A stretch of DNA of 64,000 nucleotides. Origin: Lactococcus lactis (lineage in GTDB: Bacteria; Bacillota; Bacilli; Lactobacillales; Streptococcaceae). The DNA lies in contig NZ_CP118969.1 of assembly GCF_029023865.1 (NCBI RefSeq), forward strand, positions 2,108,001 to 2,172,000, written 5' to 3'. This document shows, piece after piece, positions 47,426 through 57,672 of this stretch. Below the pieces are notes generated by a model that was not told where the DNA came from, did not search any database, and was given only the letters and a program-made list of their open reading frames with translations. How positions within the stretch are numbered: the first letter of the stretch is position 1; every line of letters begins with the position of its first letter. The translations under genes were made by a program, and so were the position numbers.

Positions 47426-47457
47426 AGACAAAAGAGGAGCCGCTTGGGCTCCCCTTT
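47426..47457 (-). terminator. Strong hairpin terminator downstream of yhaM
   Basis: GGAGCC, CAAGC, GGCTCC followed by TCTTTTG on the minus strand. Confidence 0.7.
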
Positions 47458-47579
47458 TAACAATCCACTCGACTGCGAGAGTGGAGAGCCTAGCATGAAG
47501 TGCGAAGCTGTTCCACACCAAATTGTTCAAATTTAGGTGCAAAACAGCTTTTTTATTCACTTGAACCATGCGCCACGGT
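47458..47579 (-). ncRNA. Structured RNA region between yhaM and its terminator
   Basis: On the minus strand two hairpins occur in series. First: AAGCTGTTTTGCACC with GGTGTGGAACAGCTT (about 47503-47550), fully paired if G-U is allowed. Second: CCACTC, eight bases, GAGTGG. The terminator hairpin follows. No known family was recognised. It could be a 3'-UTR-derived RNA. Confidence 0.4.
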
Positions 47580-48524
47580 TTAATCTTTTCTTGGTTTATA
47601 AAAATTACGATTAGATAAAGCCCAAACGCGTTGACTAAATTGACCTGGGTCAAGCGTTTGAGTCGCCGTAGTCATCATCATCATATTGGCATCCATAACA
47701 TCAATTTGATGAATCATTTCTGCTTCCATAATTTGCGGACGAACAGGGCTACCATATTCCAACTCACCATGATGACTCAACAAACAATGACGAAGCATTA
47801 ATAAATCTTCATTGTCATCATCAAAGCCAAGTTCAATGGCGGCTTTACTCACTTCTTCATCAATCAAAACAATGTGCCCAAGCAAATTTCCGCGCAAAGT
47901 ATAAGAAGTATTTTCCGCACCTGTAAACTCTAAACATTTTGCCATATCATGCAGTAAAACACCGGCAAACATCAAATTTTCGTTGAGTTGTGGATAAACT
48001 TCGCAAACTTTTTCTGCTAATTGAAGCATGGTGGTTGTATGGAAAGCAAGACCTCCTTCAAAAGCATGGTGATTAGTTTTTGCAGCAGGAAATTCATAAA
48101 ATTCTTTATCAAATTTTTTCAAAATCGTTCGTACAATTCGATTTAAAGTCGCATTTTCAATACGGAAGACGATTGATTGAACATATTCACGTAGATCTTT
48201 TTCTTGAACAGGAGAACTTTCTCGGTAATCATGAGGTTGATTAGGTTCACTATCTGTCGCCAAACGTAATTGTATTTTATTGACTTGAGGCATTCCATTA
48301 TAAAGTTCTTTGAGAGCCTTCATATGTACGACACGTCCAGCTCTAAATTGTTCAACCGCTTTAGGATTGGCATCCCAAATATTTCCGTTGATTGTTCCTG
48401 TTCGGTCTTGAAAACTTAAAGCTAAAAAGTCTTTTCCTGCACGAGTTTGACGTAATTCAACTGATTTAATCAGATAAAACCCTTCAAAAAATTCGCCAAT
48501 TTCTAAGTTTTTAATGAGCACCAT
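47580..48524 (-). CDS. yhaM: 3'-5' exoribonuclease YhaM
   Basis: 314 residues. OB-fold domain at about 15-100 (VELRQTRAGKDFLALSFQDRTG), then an HD domain (NHHAFEGGLAFHTTTML with the first His; LLHDMAKCLEF with HD; HCLLSHHGELEYGSP). It degrades RNA and single-stranded DNA from 3' ends. Length and domains are those of Firmicute YhaM. Confidence 0.95.
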   Translation of the reverse strand: MVLIKNLEIGEFFEGFYLIKSVELRQTRAGKDFLALSFQDRTGTINGNIWDANPKAVEQFRAGRVVHMKALKELYNGMPQVNKIQLRLATDSEPNQPHDYRESSPVQEKDLREYVQSIVFRIENATLNRIVRTILKKFDKEFYEFPAAKTNHHAFEGGLAFHTTTMLQLAEKVCEVYPQLNENLMFAGVLLHDMAKCLEFTGAENTSYTLRGNLLGHIVLIDEEVSKAAIELGFDDDNEDLLMLRHCLLSHHGELEYGSPVRPQIMEAEMIHQIDVMDANMMMMTTATQTLDPGQFSQRVWALSNRNFYKPRKD

Positions 48525-48553
48525 GTTTTCTCCTTTAAGATGTGAGAACGAGC

Positions 48554-48585
48554 ATTCAGAAGTGATGAAAATTGTGGTTCTGAAT
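48554..48585. promoter_or_regulatory. 8-bp inverted repeat upstream of yhaM
   Basis: ATTCAGAA (48554-48561) and TTCTGAAT (48578-48585), perfect complements with a 16-base loop; lies in the yhaM leader. Function unknown. Confidence 0.3.
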
Positions 48586-48770
48586 ATAATCCAGTTCCTA
48601 TTTCACACGCTTCTACGAGCCCGAACTCAGTTAAATTAATTTGCAGGGGCGCTTCATTTCACCAAAGAAATAAATGTTTTTCTTTCTTACGTCCCACTTT
48701 TATATGTTAATTTTTTACCGCTTTTAAGAGCGACTTTCTTAGATATCGAACCTAAACTAGAAAGAGAAGT

Positions 48771-50075
48771 TTATTCATTATCTATCCCTAGAAGTTCACT
48801 ACTTTTACTATTATCAATTTCATTGATATTCCGTAATTTCCGATTCATCACATTTGTTCTTGTGGTGATTAGATTGCTAATCTCTTTTTCAGATTGTTGC
48901 AGACGTTCTTGAACTTTTTTCAGTGAACCTTCAAACTTACCAAATTCTGTTTTGACAGCACCTAGTAGCTCATAAACTTCAGCTGATTTTTGTTCGATTT
49001 GCAAAGTTTTAAAGCCCATTTGCAAACTGTTCAAGACGGCTGTCATTGTCGTTGGACCTGTCACATTGACCTTGTAATCACGACTGATTTGTTCATAAAG
49101 TTCAGGGTTATTGACCACTTCCATAAACAGCCCTTCAGTTGGTAAAAACATGATGGCAAAATCTGTTGTTTTTGGTGGAACAATATATTTTTCACTGATT
49201 GATTTGGCTTGAGCTTTGACGGCATTAAACAATGCTTTTCTTGTCTTATCAATTTCCAGACTGTCATTTGATTCTAAAGCCATTTGCAAGCGTTGATAAT
49301 CTTCCATCGGGAATTTTGAGTCAATTGGTAATAAAAGCTCTGAATCATCAGATTTTCCAGGTAAAATCAAAGCATAATCAACTGCATTGCCCCCTTGGAT
49401 ATTGACTTGTTCACGGTATTGACTACTTGTAAACATTTGCTCTAAAATTCGGCCTAACTGAATTTCACCAACAATCCCACGTGTTTTAACACCGGTCATT
49501 ACCTTTTGTAAGCTGTCCACATCGCTGGCAAGATTTCTCATTTCGCCCAAGCCCTCTTCCACATTTTTCAAATGTAAAGTTACCTGTTCAAAGGATTGCG
49601 AAATTCTGCGATTTAATGTTTCTTGCAATTTTTCATCGACCGTTTCTTGAATCTGACTCAATCTTTTATCATTTGAATCTTGTAATTCTTTAAATTTATG
49701 GTCAAATTTGGCGGTAATTGACTCTGTCAGTTCTGACAGTTTACTAACCGTTCTATCAGTAGATTCTACCAAACTTACAGAAATTTTTTCTAATTTTTGC
49801 TCATTTGAGTTTTGTAAATCTTTAAACTGCCAATCAAACTTACTATTGATATTTTCTGTCAGTGCCGAAAAATCATTATTGACTGAACGTAAACTACTAG
49901 AAAGTTCCTGCCTATTTTGCGCAAGTTGCTGGTTAATATCTGAGCGCATTTCCGATAAATTTTGATTAAGATAATTTAACTGATGACTCGTATTTCCTTT
50001 GTCAGTTTTTTTGAAAAAATTGGCAAGGGACAGTAAAATCAAAAGTATAAGTAATATAATAATTATGACTTCCAT
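48771..50075 (-). CDS. rmuC: DNA recombination protein RmuC
   Basis: 434 residues. N-terminal membrane helix (about 2-18), long coiled coil (about 25-175), then the RmuC nuclease-like domain (TGVKTRGIVGEIQLGRILEQM, PIDSKFPMEDYQRL, DFAIMFLPTEGLF). It limits inversions at short repeats in E. coli. The layout is complete. The P-loop kinase gene lies 9 bp upstream. Confidence 0.93.
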   Translation of the reverse strand: MEVIIIILLILLILLSLANFFKKTDKGNTSHQLNYLNQNLSEMRSDINQQLAQNRQELSSSLRSVNNDFSALTENINSKFDWQFKDLQNSNEQKLEKISVSLVESTDRTVSKLSELTESITAKFDHKFKELQDSNDKRLSQIQETVDEKLQETLNRRISQSFEQVTLHLKNVEEGLGEMRNLASDVDSLQKVMTGVKTRGIVGEIQLGRILEQMFTSSQYREQVNIQGGNAVDYALILPGKSDDSELLLPIDSKFPMEDYQRLQMALESNDSLEIDKTRKALFNAVKAQAKSISEKYIVPPKTTDFAIMFLPTEGLFMEVVNNPELYEQISRDYKVNVTGPTTMTAVLNSLQMGFKTLQIEQKSAEVYELLGAVKTEFGKFEGSLKKVQERLQQSEKEISNLITTRTNVMNRKLRNINEIDNSKSSELLGIDNE

Positions 50076-50084
50076 CTTGATTTT

Positions 50085-50594
50085 TTATTTTCCTACTTTT
50101 TCTAAAATTTCTTTAACTACAAGTTCTAGATTTTGTTGATTATTAATTTTTTCACTATCTGGTAGTGTATCAAAAAATGTCAGTTCTTCTTCTAAATGAG
50201 ATAAGCCCCATTTTTTTAAAGCATCATTTCTTAAATTAAGACGCCTTATTAGTTCCTCTTTAGAAACTTCAAGTAAAAACCGATGAACTTCGATATTTCG
50301 CACTTCTAGTGATTTAAAAATCTCCTCAAAACAAAACTTCATATGTAGGGTCATTGGTACAATAATGGTTCCTGAATATTCTCTATTTAACTTTTCAAGA
50401 ATCTGAACATTCCAAGTCCGCCATTCTTGATATTTTTGGAAATCATCTTTTTGAATTTCTTTTGGCAAATTTTTTCTAAAAAAATCTCCGATTTCCTCTG
50501 GATCATAAATCCATGAGGGAAAAATACGTTCATGCAAGAGTTCAGCAATAGTTGTCTTTCCCGAACCATATGCACCATTTAACCAAATAATCAT
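50085..50594 (-). CDS. P-loop kinase, TmrB-like
   Basis: 169 residues. Walker A LNGAYGSGKTTIAELL at about 4-19; the rest resembles small nucleoside kinases and the tunicamycin-resistance protein TmrB (WIYDPEEIGDFFRK, VPMTLHMKFCF). It overlaps the end of rpe by 4 bp (ATGA), so translation is likely coupled. The substrate is unknown. Confidence 0.75.
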   Translation of the reverse strand: MIIWLNGAYGSGKTTIAELLHERIFPSWIYDPEEIGDFFRKNLPKEIQKDDFQKYQEWRTWNVQILEKLNREYSGTIIVPMTLHMKFCFEEIFKSLEVRNIEVHRFLLEVSKEELIRRLNLRNDALKKWGLSHLEEELTFFDTLPDSEKINNQQNLELVVKEILEKVGK

Positions 50595-51253
50595 AGTTTT
50601 TCCATTAGTTCTTCTTTTAATTTATTAATATTTACTTCAACTTCACCTTTAAAAATAAATGACCCTGCAACAAAAACATTAGCTCCGGCAGCTTTAGCAA
50701 CTTTAATTGTTTGGTCATCAATTCCACCATCAACTTCGATTTCAAAATCAAGCTTTTTATCAGCTCGAATTTGAGCGATTTCACGAACTTTATCCATCAT
50801 TTCAGGAATAAATTTTTGACCTCCAAAACCAGGATTGACTGTCATTACTAAGACCATATCCACAAGTGGTAAAACAGTTTTAATCGCCTCTACAGGAGTT
50901 CCAGGATTAATAACTACCGAAGCTTTCATGCCGGCATTCTTAATTTTTTGAAGTGCTCCGTGAATATGATGAGTTGCTTCAACATGAATACTCATGCTAT
51001 CAGCTCCTGCCTTTGCAAAATCCTCCACATATTTTTCAGGATTTTCAACCATCATGTGAACATCGAAAAATAAATGAGTTTGTGCGCGAAGTGCCGAAAC
51101 AACGCCAGCTCCAAAGGTTAAATTATCCACAAAATGTCCGTCCATTACGTCAATATGTACAAGGTCAGCTCCAGCAGATTCTAAACGTTTCACATCTCTT
51201 GCAAAATTTCCAAAGTCTGCTGACAAAATTGATGGAGCAATTTTATTTTTCAT
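50591..51253 (-). CDS. rpe: Ribulose-phosphate 3-epimerase
   Basis: 220 residues, the standard length. Motifs: ILSADFGNFARDVK, LVHIDVMDGHFV, VMTVNPGFGGQKFI, EVDGGIDDQTI with catalytic Asp residues. Pentose phosphate pathway enzyme. In Firmicutes it often follows rsgA and here the order rsgA, two membrane genes, rpe is kept. Confidence 0.97.
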   Translation of the reverse strand: MKNKIAPSILSADFGNFARDVKRLESAGADLVHIDVMDGHFVDNLTFGAGVVSALRAQTHLFFDVHMMVENPEKYVEDFAKAGADSMSIHVEATHHIHGALQKIKNAGMKASVVINPGTPVEAIKTVLPLVDMVLVMTVNPGFGGQKFIPEMMDKVREIAQIRADKKLDFEIEVDGGIDDQTIKVAKAAGANVFVAGSFIFKGEVEVNINKLKEELMEKL

Positions 51254-51311
51254 TTCTATCCTCTCTCTAAATAACTTGAATTAGTAATTTATCTTTTGAA
51301 ACTAAAAACAC

Positions 51312-51569
51312 TTATTCACCACTATTTTCTGATGAATCATCATGAAGTTCTTCTTTAATAATTGTTTTCCAAGATTCACCCTCACGTTTATGCTCTACAA
51401 CTGTTGCCGCACGAACTCCAAGCATAATTGCTAAGCCTAAAGCAATGACTGTCAAGAAATTCATCACAAAGGCCAGACTTCCACTTTTGAAGACAAACAT
51501 TTCTAAAATTTGGCAAATAAGCGCAAAAATAACCGCTAAAAAGGCTTCTGTTTTCAATCGTTTTTTCAT
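51312..51569 (-). CDS. Small membrane protein with two helices
   Basis: 85 residues. Two membrane helices (about 8-26 and 33-52: FLTVIALGLAIMLGVRAAT) with a charged C-terminal tail ending HDDSSENSGE. It overlaps the gene upstream by 4 bp. I do not recognise a family. Confidence 0.7.
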   Translation of the reverse strand: MKKRLKTEAFLAVIFALICQILEMFVFKSGSLAFVMNFLTVIALGLAIMLGVRAATVVEHKREGESWKTIIKEELHDDSSENSGE

Positions 51570-51826
51570 TTTTCTTTGTCCTGTGAACTCTCTAAATCTT
51601 TTTTATCCTCTTTGGGCTGATTAGTTAATCCAAAAAAGACACGGTTTAACCAAAAAATAACAAAGAAAGTTGCAATAACCAAGAGGATAAATACAATAAT
51701 CATCATTGTTTTTGACAAATCATTTTTAAAATAAATCGCTAAAATCCATGCTAAAACAAGGGCAAAAAAACCAGCTTGTTTTAACCAAATATTATCTTTA
51801 GCCCTGTTTTTTTCGTTTTTTCTCAT
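51566..51826 (-). CDS. Small membrane protein with two helices
   Basis: 86 residues from ATG 51826 (GAGGGAA in front). Two membrane helices (about 19-37 and 44-64: [19 protein letters not shown]), charged tail. It overlaps the end of rsgA by 29 bp and the next gene by 4 bp, so the three are translated together. No family recognised (possibly DUF3270-like). Confidence 0.7.
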   Translation of the reverse strand: MRKNEKNRAKDNIWLKQAGFFALVLAWILAIYFKNDLSKTMMIIVFILLVIATFFVIFWLNRVFFGLTNQPKEDKKDLESSQDKEK

Positions 51827-52721
51827 AAGTTTCCCTCGTGTGATTAATTTCATCTAAAATCTGTAAATAATTATCATAGCGGCTCTCTAAAATTTCATGA
51901 TTTTCTAGTGCCAGCTTGACTGCACAGCTGGGTTCATGCGTATGTGTACATTCGCGAAACTTGCAATCATGACTGATTCTTAAAATTTCAGGAAAAGCAG
52001 CATTTAAATCCGGCTGATTCGTCACTTCATAGTCTAGACTAGAAAATCCCGGTGTGTCAGCAATTAAGCCACCAGCCAATTCAAAAAATTCAACATGACG
52101 TGTCGTATGACGCCCACGTCCCAGTTTTTCTGAAGTTTCTCCCGTTGCCAGTTGCATTTCTGGTGCAATTTTATTTAGCAAAGTAGTCTTACCAGCGCCA
52201 GTTTGACCCATAAAGACAGTTACTTTTCCCGCTAAATTACTGACCAAATGCTCAGCATCAAAAAAAACATCATAACCAATTTGTTCATAATCACTTTTTA
52301 TCTGTTCATAATCTGTCAGCTGATTAAAAGTTTTTTTATTCTTATCTGAGCCTTCCTGCATCTCTGTCAGTAAATCCAACTTAGAAATGTAAATCATCGG
52401 GTGAATATTTTTATGCTCTAAAAAAACCAAAAAGCGGTCTAATAAATTCAAACTAAAATTTGGGCTCACTGTTGACATAATAATCACAGCTTGATCAATA
52501 TTAGCAATAGATGGTCGAATTAAAGAATTTTTTCGCTCACCAATTTTTAAAATATAACCTTCTGAATTTTCCTCAGTAGAAAATTCAACAAAATCTCCCA
52601 CAACAGGTTTCATTCCTTTTTTTCTGAAATTACCACGCGCACGCGTCTGATAAACTTCACCTTCTGATTCTACATCATAAAAGCCTGCCAAAGATTTGAC
52701 AATACGTCCATTTTTTATCAT
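51798..52721 (-). CDS. rsgA: Ribosome small-subunit GTPase RsgA
   Basis: 307 residues. OB domain at about 1-70; circularly permuted GTPase with G4 ISKLDLL before G1 [14 protein letters not shown] and G3 DTPGF; C-terminal zinc finger C-x-F-R-E-C-T-H-x-H-x5-C. It checks and matures the 30S subunit. An extended -10 (TGG TATAAT) ends exactly six bases before the ATG and no ribosome site is present, so the mRNA is probably leaderless. Confidence 0.95.
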   Translation of the reverse strand: MIKNGRIVKSLAGFYDVESEGEVYQTRARGNFRKKGMKPVVGDFVEFSTEENSEGYILKIGERKNSLIRPSIANIDQAVIIMSTVSPNFSLNLLDRFLVFLEHKNIHPMIYISKLDLLTEMQEGSDKNKKTFNQLTDYEQIKSDYEQIGYDVFFDAEHLVSNLAGKVTVFMGQTGAGKTTLLNKIAPEMQLATGETSEKLGRGRHTTRHVEFFELAGGLIADTPGFSSLDYEVTNQPDLNAAFPEILRISHDCKFRECTHTHEPSCAVKLALENHEILESRYDNYLQILDEINHTRETYEKKRKKQG

Positions 52722-52727
52722 GTTCTC

Positions 52728-52736
52728 ATTATACCA
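52728..52736 (-). promoter_or_regulatory. rsgA promoter (extended -10)
   Basis: TGG then TATAAT on the minus strand, six bases (GAGAAC) before the rsgA ATG. Confidence 0.55.
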
Positions 52737-52765
52737 AAAAAAGGCTTCACTGTAAGCCTTTCATT
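52736..52765. terminator. Terminator of the 3D-domain gene
   Basis: AAAGGCTT, CACTGT, AAGCCTTT with A and T flanks. Confidence 0.75.
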
Positions 52766-52780
52766 ATTTTTTAAAGTTTA

Positions 52781-53901
52781 TTAACTCAAAACAGTGATTT
52801 GAATATTTTTCCGTCCCCAAGCAATTGCTTGGTCATTAGTTGGAAAATGGACATCAATGATATTCCCAATAATTGCTCCCCCAGTATCACCAGCAATTGC
52901 AATTCCATATCCTGGAACTTCAACAAGAGAATTCAAAGGAATAACACTTGGGTCAACCGCAATACAAATTGGATTTTTACTTAAATCAATTCCCGTTGCT
53001 GTAATCCCATTCAAAGCATAAGCCGTTGCTTCTACATTTAAAGTACGACCACCAGAAGTTGTTGTAGATGAGCCATTGTTAGCACCATCCGTTCCTTTAT
53101 CGCTTGAAGCCTGTGAACTTTGAGAACTTGATGAGCTTGAGTTTTGAGTACTTGACGAACTTGATGAAGTCTTAGCCTTCTCTTGCTCCGCTTTAGCTTT
53201 AACCTCAGCTACCGATTTAGCCAATGCTTCATCGCGAGCTTTTTGTTCTGCTGCTGCTTTCTCTTGCATTTCACTCAAAAGTTGTTTATTAGAACTAATT
53301 TTATCCTTAAGCGATGAAATACTACTTTGCAAGCTATCTACTTGTCCTTGATAGTCATTTTGGTTTTTCACAAGAGATTCTTGCGTTTCTTCCAATTTAA
53401 CTTTCATTGTTTTAAGTGAATCTTCTTTTTCTATCAAAGATTTAGCTTGGTCAGCCTCGGCTGTCAAAACAACATTCAGATTGGTCAAACGTGTAATCAT
53501 CTCTGAGAGATTTTTTGATGACGCAACGACATCAATATATGAGAACGTGGCCCACCATTTGATTGTACTGCCCGCATTTGTTTTGCGACAGAAGCCTTGA
53601 GTTGAACAATATCATTTTCAGTTTCAGCAATTTTGCCTTCATATTCTGTGATTTTGCTCTTTGACTGCTTAACTTTTTCTTGAGCTTCTTGCGCTTGACT
53701 ATAAATCTTATTTGCCTGCGCTAATTTGCTATCGAGTTCTGTTTGGAAGTTTGTAAGTTCTTGGTTGACTTCCGTTTGAGAGCTCTCAGCATTTACCTTT
53801 GTTACTCCTAAGAGATTAGATGGTAGTACTGACAAAATCATCAGTAAAGCTCCCACAAGTATTCCAACTTGTTTTATTTTTTTAGGAATTAAATTCTTCA
53901 T
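52781..53901 (-). pseudogene. Secreted coiled-coil protein with a C-terminal 3D domain, split by a frameshift
   Basis: The first part (53901-53497) encodes a signal peptide (VGALLMILSVLPSNLLG, cut near NAES) and a coiled coil. It then leaves the frame after MRAVQSNGGP and stops. The other frame continues SYIDVVASSKNLSEMITRL and runs to 52781 through more coiled coil, a Ser-rich linker and a 3D domain (LNVEATAYALNG, IAVDPSVIPLNSLVEV, AGDTGGAIIGNIIDVHF). The shift maps near 53555. 3D domains bind or cut peptidoglycan. The intact protein would resemble YocH- or PcsB-like enzymes. Confidence 0.85.
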
Positions 53902-54062
53902 ACTTTGTCTATTCTAACATATCCCCTCAGGATTTTAATTGCAATATCTTTACTAAGATTAACATAATTTTAAAATAAATACAAAACGACACTTCCACAA
54001 GAGCCTTTTGATTTACTGAAAGCAAATTTTCATTCGCTTCTTTATTATTTATTTGCAAAAAA

Positions 54063-54091
54063 ATCTCTATCAGTAAAATACCAATAGAGAT
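54063..54091. terminator. Terminator of pheT
   Basis: ATCTCTAT and ATAGAGAT around a 13-base loop, with poly-A/T flanks; a second ACTGACAG/TTGTCAGT hairpin follows at 54095-54118. Confidence 0.75.
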
Positions 54092-54127
54092 TTTTACTGA
54101 CAGTTTTTTTGTCAGTACTTTTTCAAA

Positions 54128-56521
54128 TTAACGGATTTCTATATCCAATTTTTCCACAAGATTTTTTGTAATTTTATTGACCGCAGCCGTAATTTCATCA
54201 TCTGTCATTGTATTTTCAACAGGTTGGAAAGTGAGACTGTAAGCCATTGATTTCTTACCAGCCGGTAAGTTTTTGCCTTGATAAATATCAAATAACTCAA
54301 CTTGGCTAAGTGTTTTGACACGACTTGATTTAATGACAGAAACAATTTGTGCATGTGTCACTTCAGCATCAATCAAAAGTGCGATATCACGGTGAACAGC
54401 TTGAACTTTCGGAATGTCAGTAAAGATAGTTTGAGCTGGTAATTCTTCAAGCATCACTTGCATATCAAGACCAGCAACATAAGTTTCTGCAATATCGTAT
54501 TTTTTAGCTGTCGCCGGATGAATTTGTCCTACAAAACCAGCCACACGACCATTAATTTTAATGACAGCAGTCCGTCCTGGGTGCATCGCTGCTTGATTAT
54601 TGCTTGGAATAAATTCTACTTCTTTGTATGCTTCGAGAAGGTTTTCCACAATTCCCTTAGCATAGTAGAAATCAACAGGAACAGCTTGCCCATTATATGA
54701 TTTATCCACAACATTTCCAGAAATAGCAAAAGCAAGGTTTGGTACTTCTATCGGACGAATATCATCTGGATTTGGTAAGAAAATATTGCCAATTTCATAA
54801 ATTGCCACATCAGCATTTTTACGATTCTGATTGTAATTTACAATATCCAAAAGTCCTGGAATCATGTTTGCACGAAGTGTTTGACGATCTTCGGTCATTG
54901 GCATCATAAGCGTTGTTGTTTCAAGCTGACCCACAAATTCAGTTGCTTTTTCTGGAGTTACAAGCGAATAACCAATAACTTCATTAAGCCCTGAACTTTC
55001 GAGACCTGTTCGCACCGTACGACGGAATTTTTGCATTTGAGTCAATTCACCAGCATTTTGTGAGGAAGGCAAAGTACTTGGCAAATTATCATAGCCATAA
55101 ATACGAGCTACTTCTTCAACTAAATCAGCTTCAATATGAATATCCCAACGACGTGATGGGATTTCACAAGTAAATTTTTCACCCTCAACTTCAACCCCAA
55201 AGCCAAGTTGAACAAAAATTTTTTCCACAGTCTCAAGAGATAAATCTGTTCCCAAAGCACTATTAACACGACTCAAAGTAATTGATACTTTTGGAAAAAT
55301 AGGTTGATAATCATTTGATTCAACAACACCTGAAAGAACTTTTCCACCAGCCAATTCAACTATCATTGCTGCTGCAAAATCAAGTGCCTCACGAACCGTT
55401 CCTTCATTAATTCCTTTTTCAAAACGACTTGATGCTTCCGAACGCAAAGCAAATTTTTGAGAAGTTTTACGAATTGAAGTCCCATCAAATAGAGCCGCTT
55501 CAAGGGCAACACTTGTTGTTTCGTCAGTAATTTCACTATCAGCGCCACCCATAACACCACCAAGCGCTACAGGAAGTCCATTTGCGGTAACCACAATATC
55601 AGAATCATCTAATTCACGTTCAACATGGTCTAAGGTTGTCATTTTTTCACCAGCCTTAGCTTGACGAACCAAAATTTCATCAGAACCAAATTTAGAAAAA
55701 TCAAAACTATGCAAAGGTTGACCAAAAGCCATCAAAACATAATTCGTCACATCCACTACATTGTTGATTGGTTTCACACCAGCATTCATCAAACGGTTTT
55801 GCAACCATTGTGGTGATTTAGCAATCTTAACCCCTTCAATCAAACGAATTTTATATGTTGGAACCTTATCTGTTTCAACTTTTACTGCAATTTTACTTGC
55901 TGCTGATTCAGAAGCTTCTACTAAATCTTTCTTTTCTAATTGAACTGGTAAACCATAAATAGCACCAACTTCCCAAGCTGCCCCATGCATTGACAAAGCA
56001 TCCGCACGGTTTGGTGTAATTGATAATTCAATGATTTCATCATCCATATCAAGATAAGAGAAAATACTATCACCAACTTTAGCATCCGCTGGCATTTCAA
56101 AAATACCATCCTCATGCTTCATTGGATTAATTTTTTCATCAATCCCAATTTCATCAAGCGCACAGAGCATCCCGAGAGATTCAACTCCTCGAATTTTACC
56201 TTTTTTGATTTTATAATTATCAGCAATTCGAGCACCCACAAGTGCTACAATTACTTTCATACCCACACGAACATTTGGCGCACCACAAACAATTTGCAAT
56301 GATTCTTCAGCTCCAACATTCACTTGTGTGATGTGTAAGTGTGTGTCAGGAATATCTTCACTTGATAAAATTTCTCCCACAACAAGTTTTGACAAACCTT
56401 CCATTGGACTTGTCACGCCTTCAACCTCAATCCCAGACGTTGACATCTTTTGTTCTAATTCAGCCGATGTCGCTCTAAGATTAGGCACCAACTCTTTTAA
56501 CCATTTATATGATACTTGCAT
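54128..56521 (-). CDS. pheT: Phenylalanyl-tRNA synthetase beta subunit
   Basis: 797 residues. N-terminal tRNA-binding domain (about 40-150), B3/B4 editing domain, B5 domain, catalytic-like core and C-terminal ferredoxin-fold anticodon domain (DIPKVQAVHRDIALLID). It pairs with PheS (36 bp upstream) in an alpha2-beta2 enzyme. Length is normal. Confidence 0.97.
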   Translation of the reverse strand: MQVSYKWLKELVPNLRATSAELEQKMSTSGIEVEGVTSPMEGLSKLVVGEILSSEDIPDTHLHITQVNVGAEESLQIVCGAPNVRVGMKVIVALVGARIADNYKIKKGKIRGVESLGMLCALDEIGIDEKINPMKHEDGIFEMPADAKVGDSIFSYLDMDDEIIELSITPNRADALSMHGAAWEVGAIYGLPVQLEKKDLVEASESAASKIAVKVETDKVPTYKIRLIEGVKIAKSPQWLQNRLMNAGVKPINNVVDVTNYVLMAFGQPLHSFDFSKFGSDEILVRQAKAGEKMTTLDHVERELDDSDIVVTANGLPVALGGVMGGADSEITDETTSVALEAALFDGTSIRKTSQKFALRSEASSRFEKGINEGTVREALDFAAAMIVELAGGKVLSGVVESNDYQPIFPKVSITLSRVNSALGTDLSLETVEKIFVQLGFGVEVEGEKFTCEIPSRRWDIHIEADLVEEVARIYGYDNLPSTLPSSQNAGELTQMQKFRRTVRTGLESSGLNEVIGYSLVTPEKATEFVGQLETTTLMMPMTEDRQTLRANMIPGLLDIVNYNQNRKNADVAIYEIGNIFLPNPDDIRPIEVPNLAFAISGNVVDKSYNGQAVPVDFYYAKGIVENLLEAYKEVEFIPSNNQAAMHPGRTAVIKINGRVAGFVGQIHPATAKKYDIAETYVAGLDMQVMLEELPAQTIFTDIPKVQAVHRDIALLIDAEVTHAQIVSVIKSSRVKTLSQVELFDIYQGKNLPAGKKSMAYSLTFQPVENTMTDDEITAAVNKITKNLVEKLDIEIR

Positions 56522-56557
56522 TTTATTTCACTTTCTATTCACAGTTTTTTGACTTTT

Positions 56558-57598
56558 TTATTTTCCAAATTGCTCTAAGAATCGTACGTCCCCTTGATAG
56601 AATCCACGAATATCATTAATTCCATAACGGAGCATCGCAATACGTTCTTGACCAAGCCCGAAAGCAAAACCAGAATAAACTGAAGAATCTAAACCAGACA
56701 TTTCAAGCACATTGGGATGGACCATACCTGCACCAAGAATTTCAATCCAGCCGGTATGTTTGCAGACGTTACAGCCTTTTCCGCCACATTTGAAACAAGA
56801 AATATCAACCTCAACAGAAGGTTCAGTAAATGGGAAATAACTTGGACGCCAGCGTAATTCACGGTCTTGACCAAACATTTTTTTCATGACAAGGTCAAGC
56901 GTTCCTTTAAGGTCTGCCATTGTGATATTTTTATCTACAACCAAACCTTCAATTTGATGAAATTGGTGGCTGTGAGTGGCATCATCTGTATCACGACGAT
57001 AAACACGACCAGGAGCAATCATGCGTAAACCCCCTTTAGAGAAATCATGAGCATCCATTGTCCGAGCTTGCATAGGTGAAGTATGCGTACGAAGTAAAAC
57101 TTCATTAGTGATATAGAAGGTATCTTGCATATCACGAGCTGGATGATCTTTTGGAAGATTCATTCGCTCAAAATTATAATGGTCCGTTTCCACTTCATAG
57201 CCATCAACAATTTCATAACCCATTCCAAGGAAAATTTCTTCAATTTCTTCTTGCGTTTGAGTTAAGATATGGCGACTTCCTTTTTTCTGAGCTTTTCCTG
57301 GCAAAGTCACATCCAAAGTTTCTGATTCTAAAGCGGCATTCATTACTGCTTGTTCAATTTCCACTTTTTTAGCTTCAAATTTTGCCCCAAACTCATCACG
57401 AAAAGCATTGGCAAGTGCGCCAATAACTGGACGTTCTTCATTAGTCAGGTCTTTCATCCCTTTCAGAATTTCAGTCAATTCACCCTTTTTACCGAGCATC
57501 ACAGTTCTTAAATTATTCAGTGTTTTTTCATCAGCAACAGAGAGTAAGTCAGACAAAGTCCGCTTGCGAAGGTCTTCAATTTTTTCTTGTAAGTTCAT
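56558..57598 (-). CDS. pheS: Phenylalanyl-tRNA synthetase alpha subunit
   Basis: 346 residues. N-terminal coiled coil (about 1-85), then the class-II core: motif 2 [38 protein letters not shown], and motif 3 [17 protein letters not shown]. Charges tRNA-Phe with PheT. Under T-box control. Confidence 0.97.
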   Translation of the reverse strand: MNLQEKIEDLRKRTLSDLLSVADEKTLNNLRTVMLGKKGELTEILKGMKDLTNEERPVIGALANAFRDEFGAKFEAKKVEIEQAVMNAALESETLDVTLPGKAQKKGSRHILTQTQEEIEEIFLGMGYEIVDGYEVETDHYNFERMNLPKDHPARDMQDTFYITNEVLLRTHTSPMQARTMDAHDFSKGGLRMIAPGRVYRRDTDDATHSHQFHQIEGLVVDKNITMADLKGTLDLVMKKMFGQDRELRWRPSYFPFTEPSVEVDISCFKCGGKGCNVCKHTGWIEILGAGMVHPNVLEMSGLDSSVYSGFAFGLGQERIAMLRYGINDIRGFYQGDVRFLEQFGK

Positions 57599-57672
57599 TT
57601 TTATCCTTTCAACTTATGAAAAATATATATTTGTTATTAAAAAGAGATTTGAGCCAAATTTAATAGAAAATA

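Noticed and set aside
47408-47653. Minus-strand 81-codon frame across the yhaM end
   Set aside because: Different frame from yhaM, overlaps strong RNA hairpins, no ribosome site.
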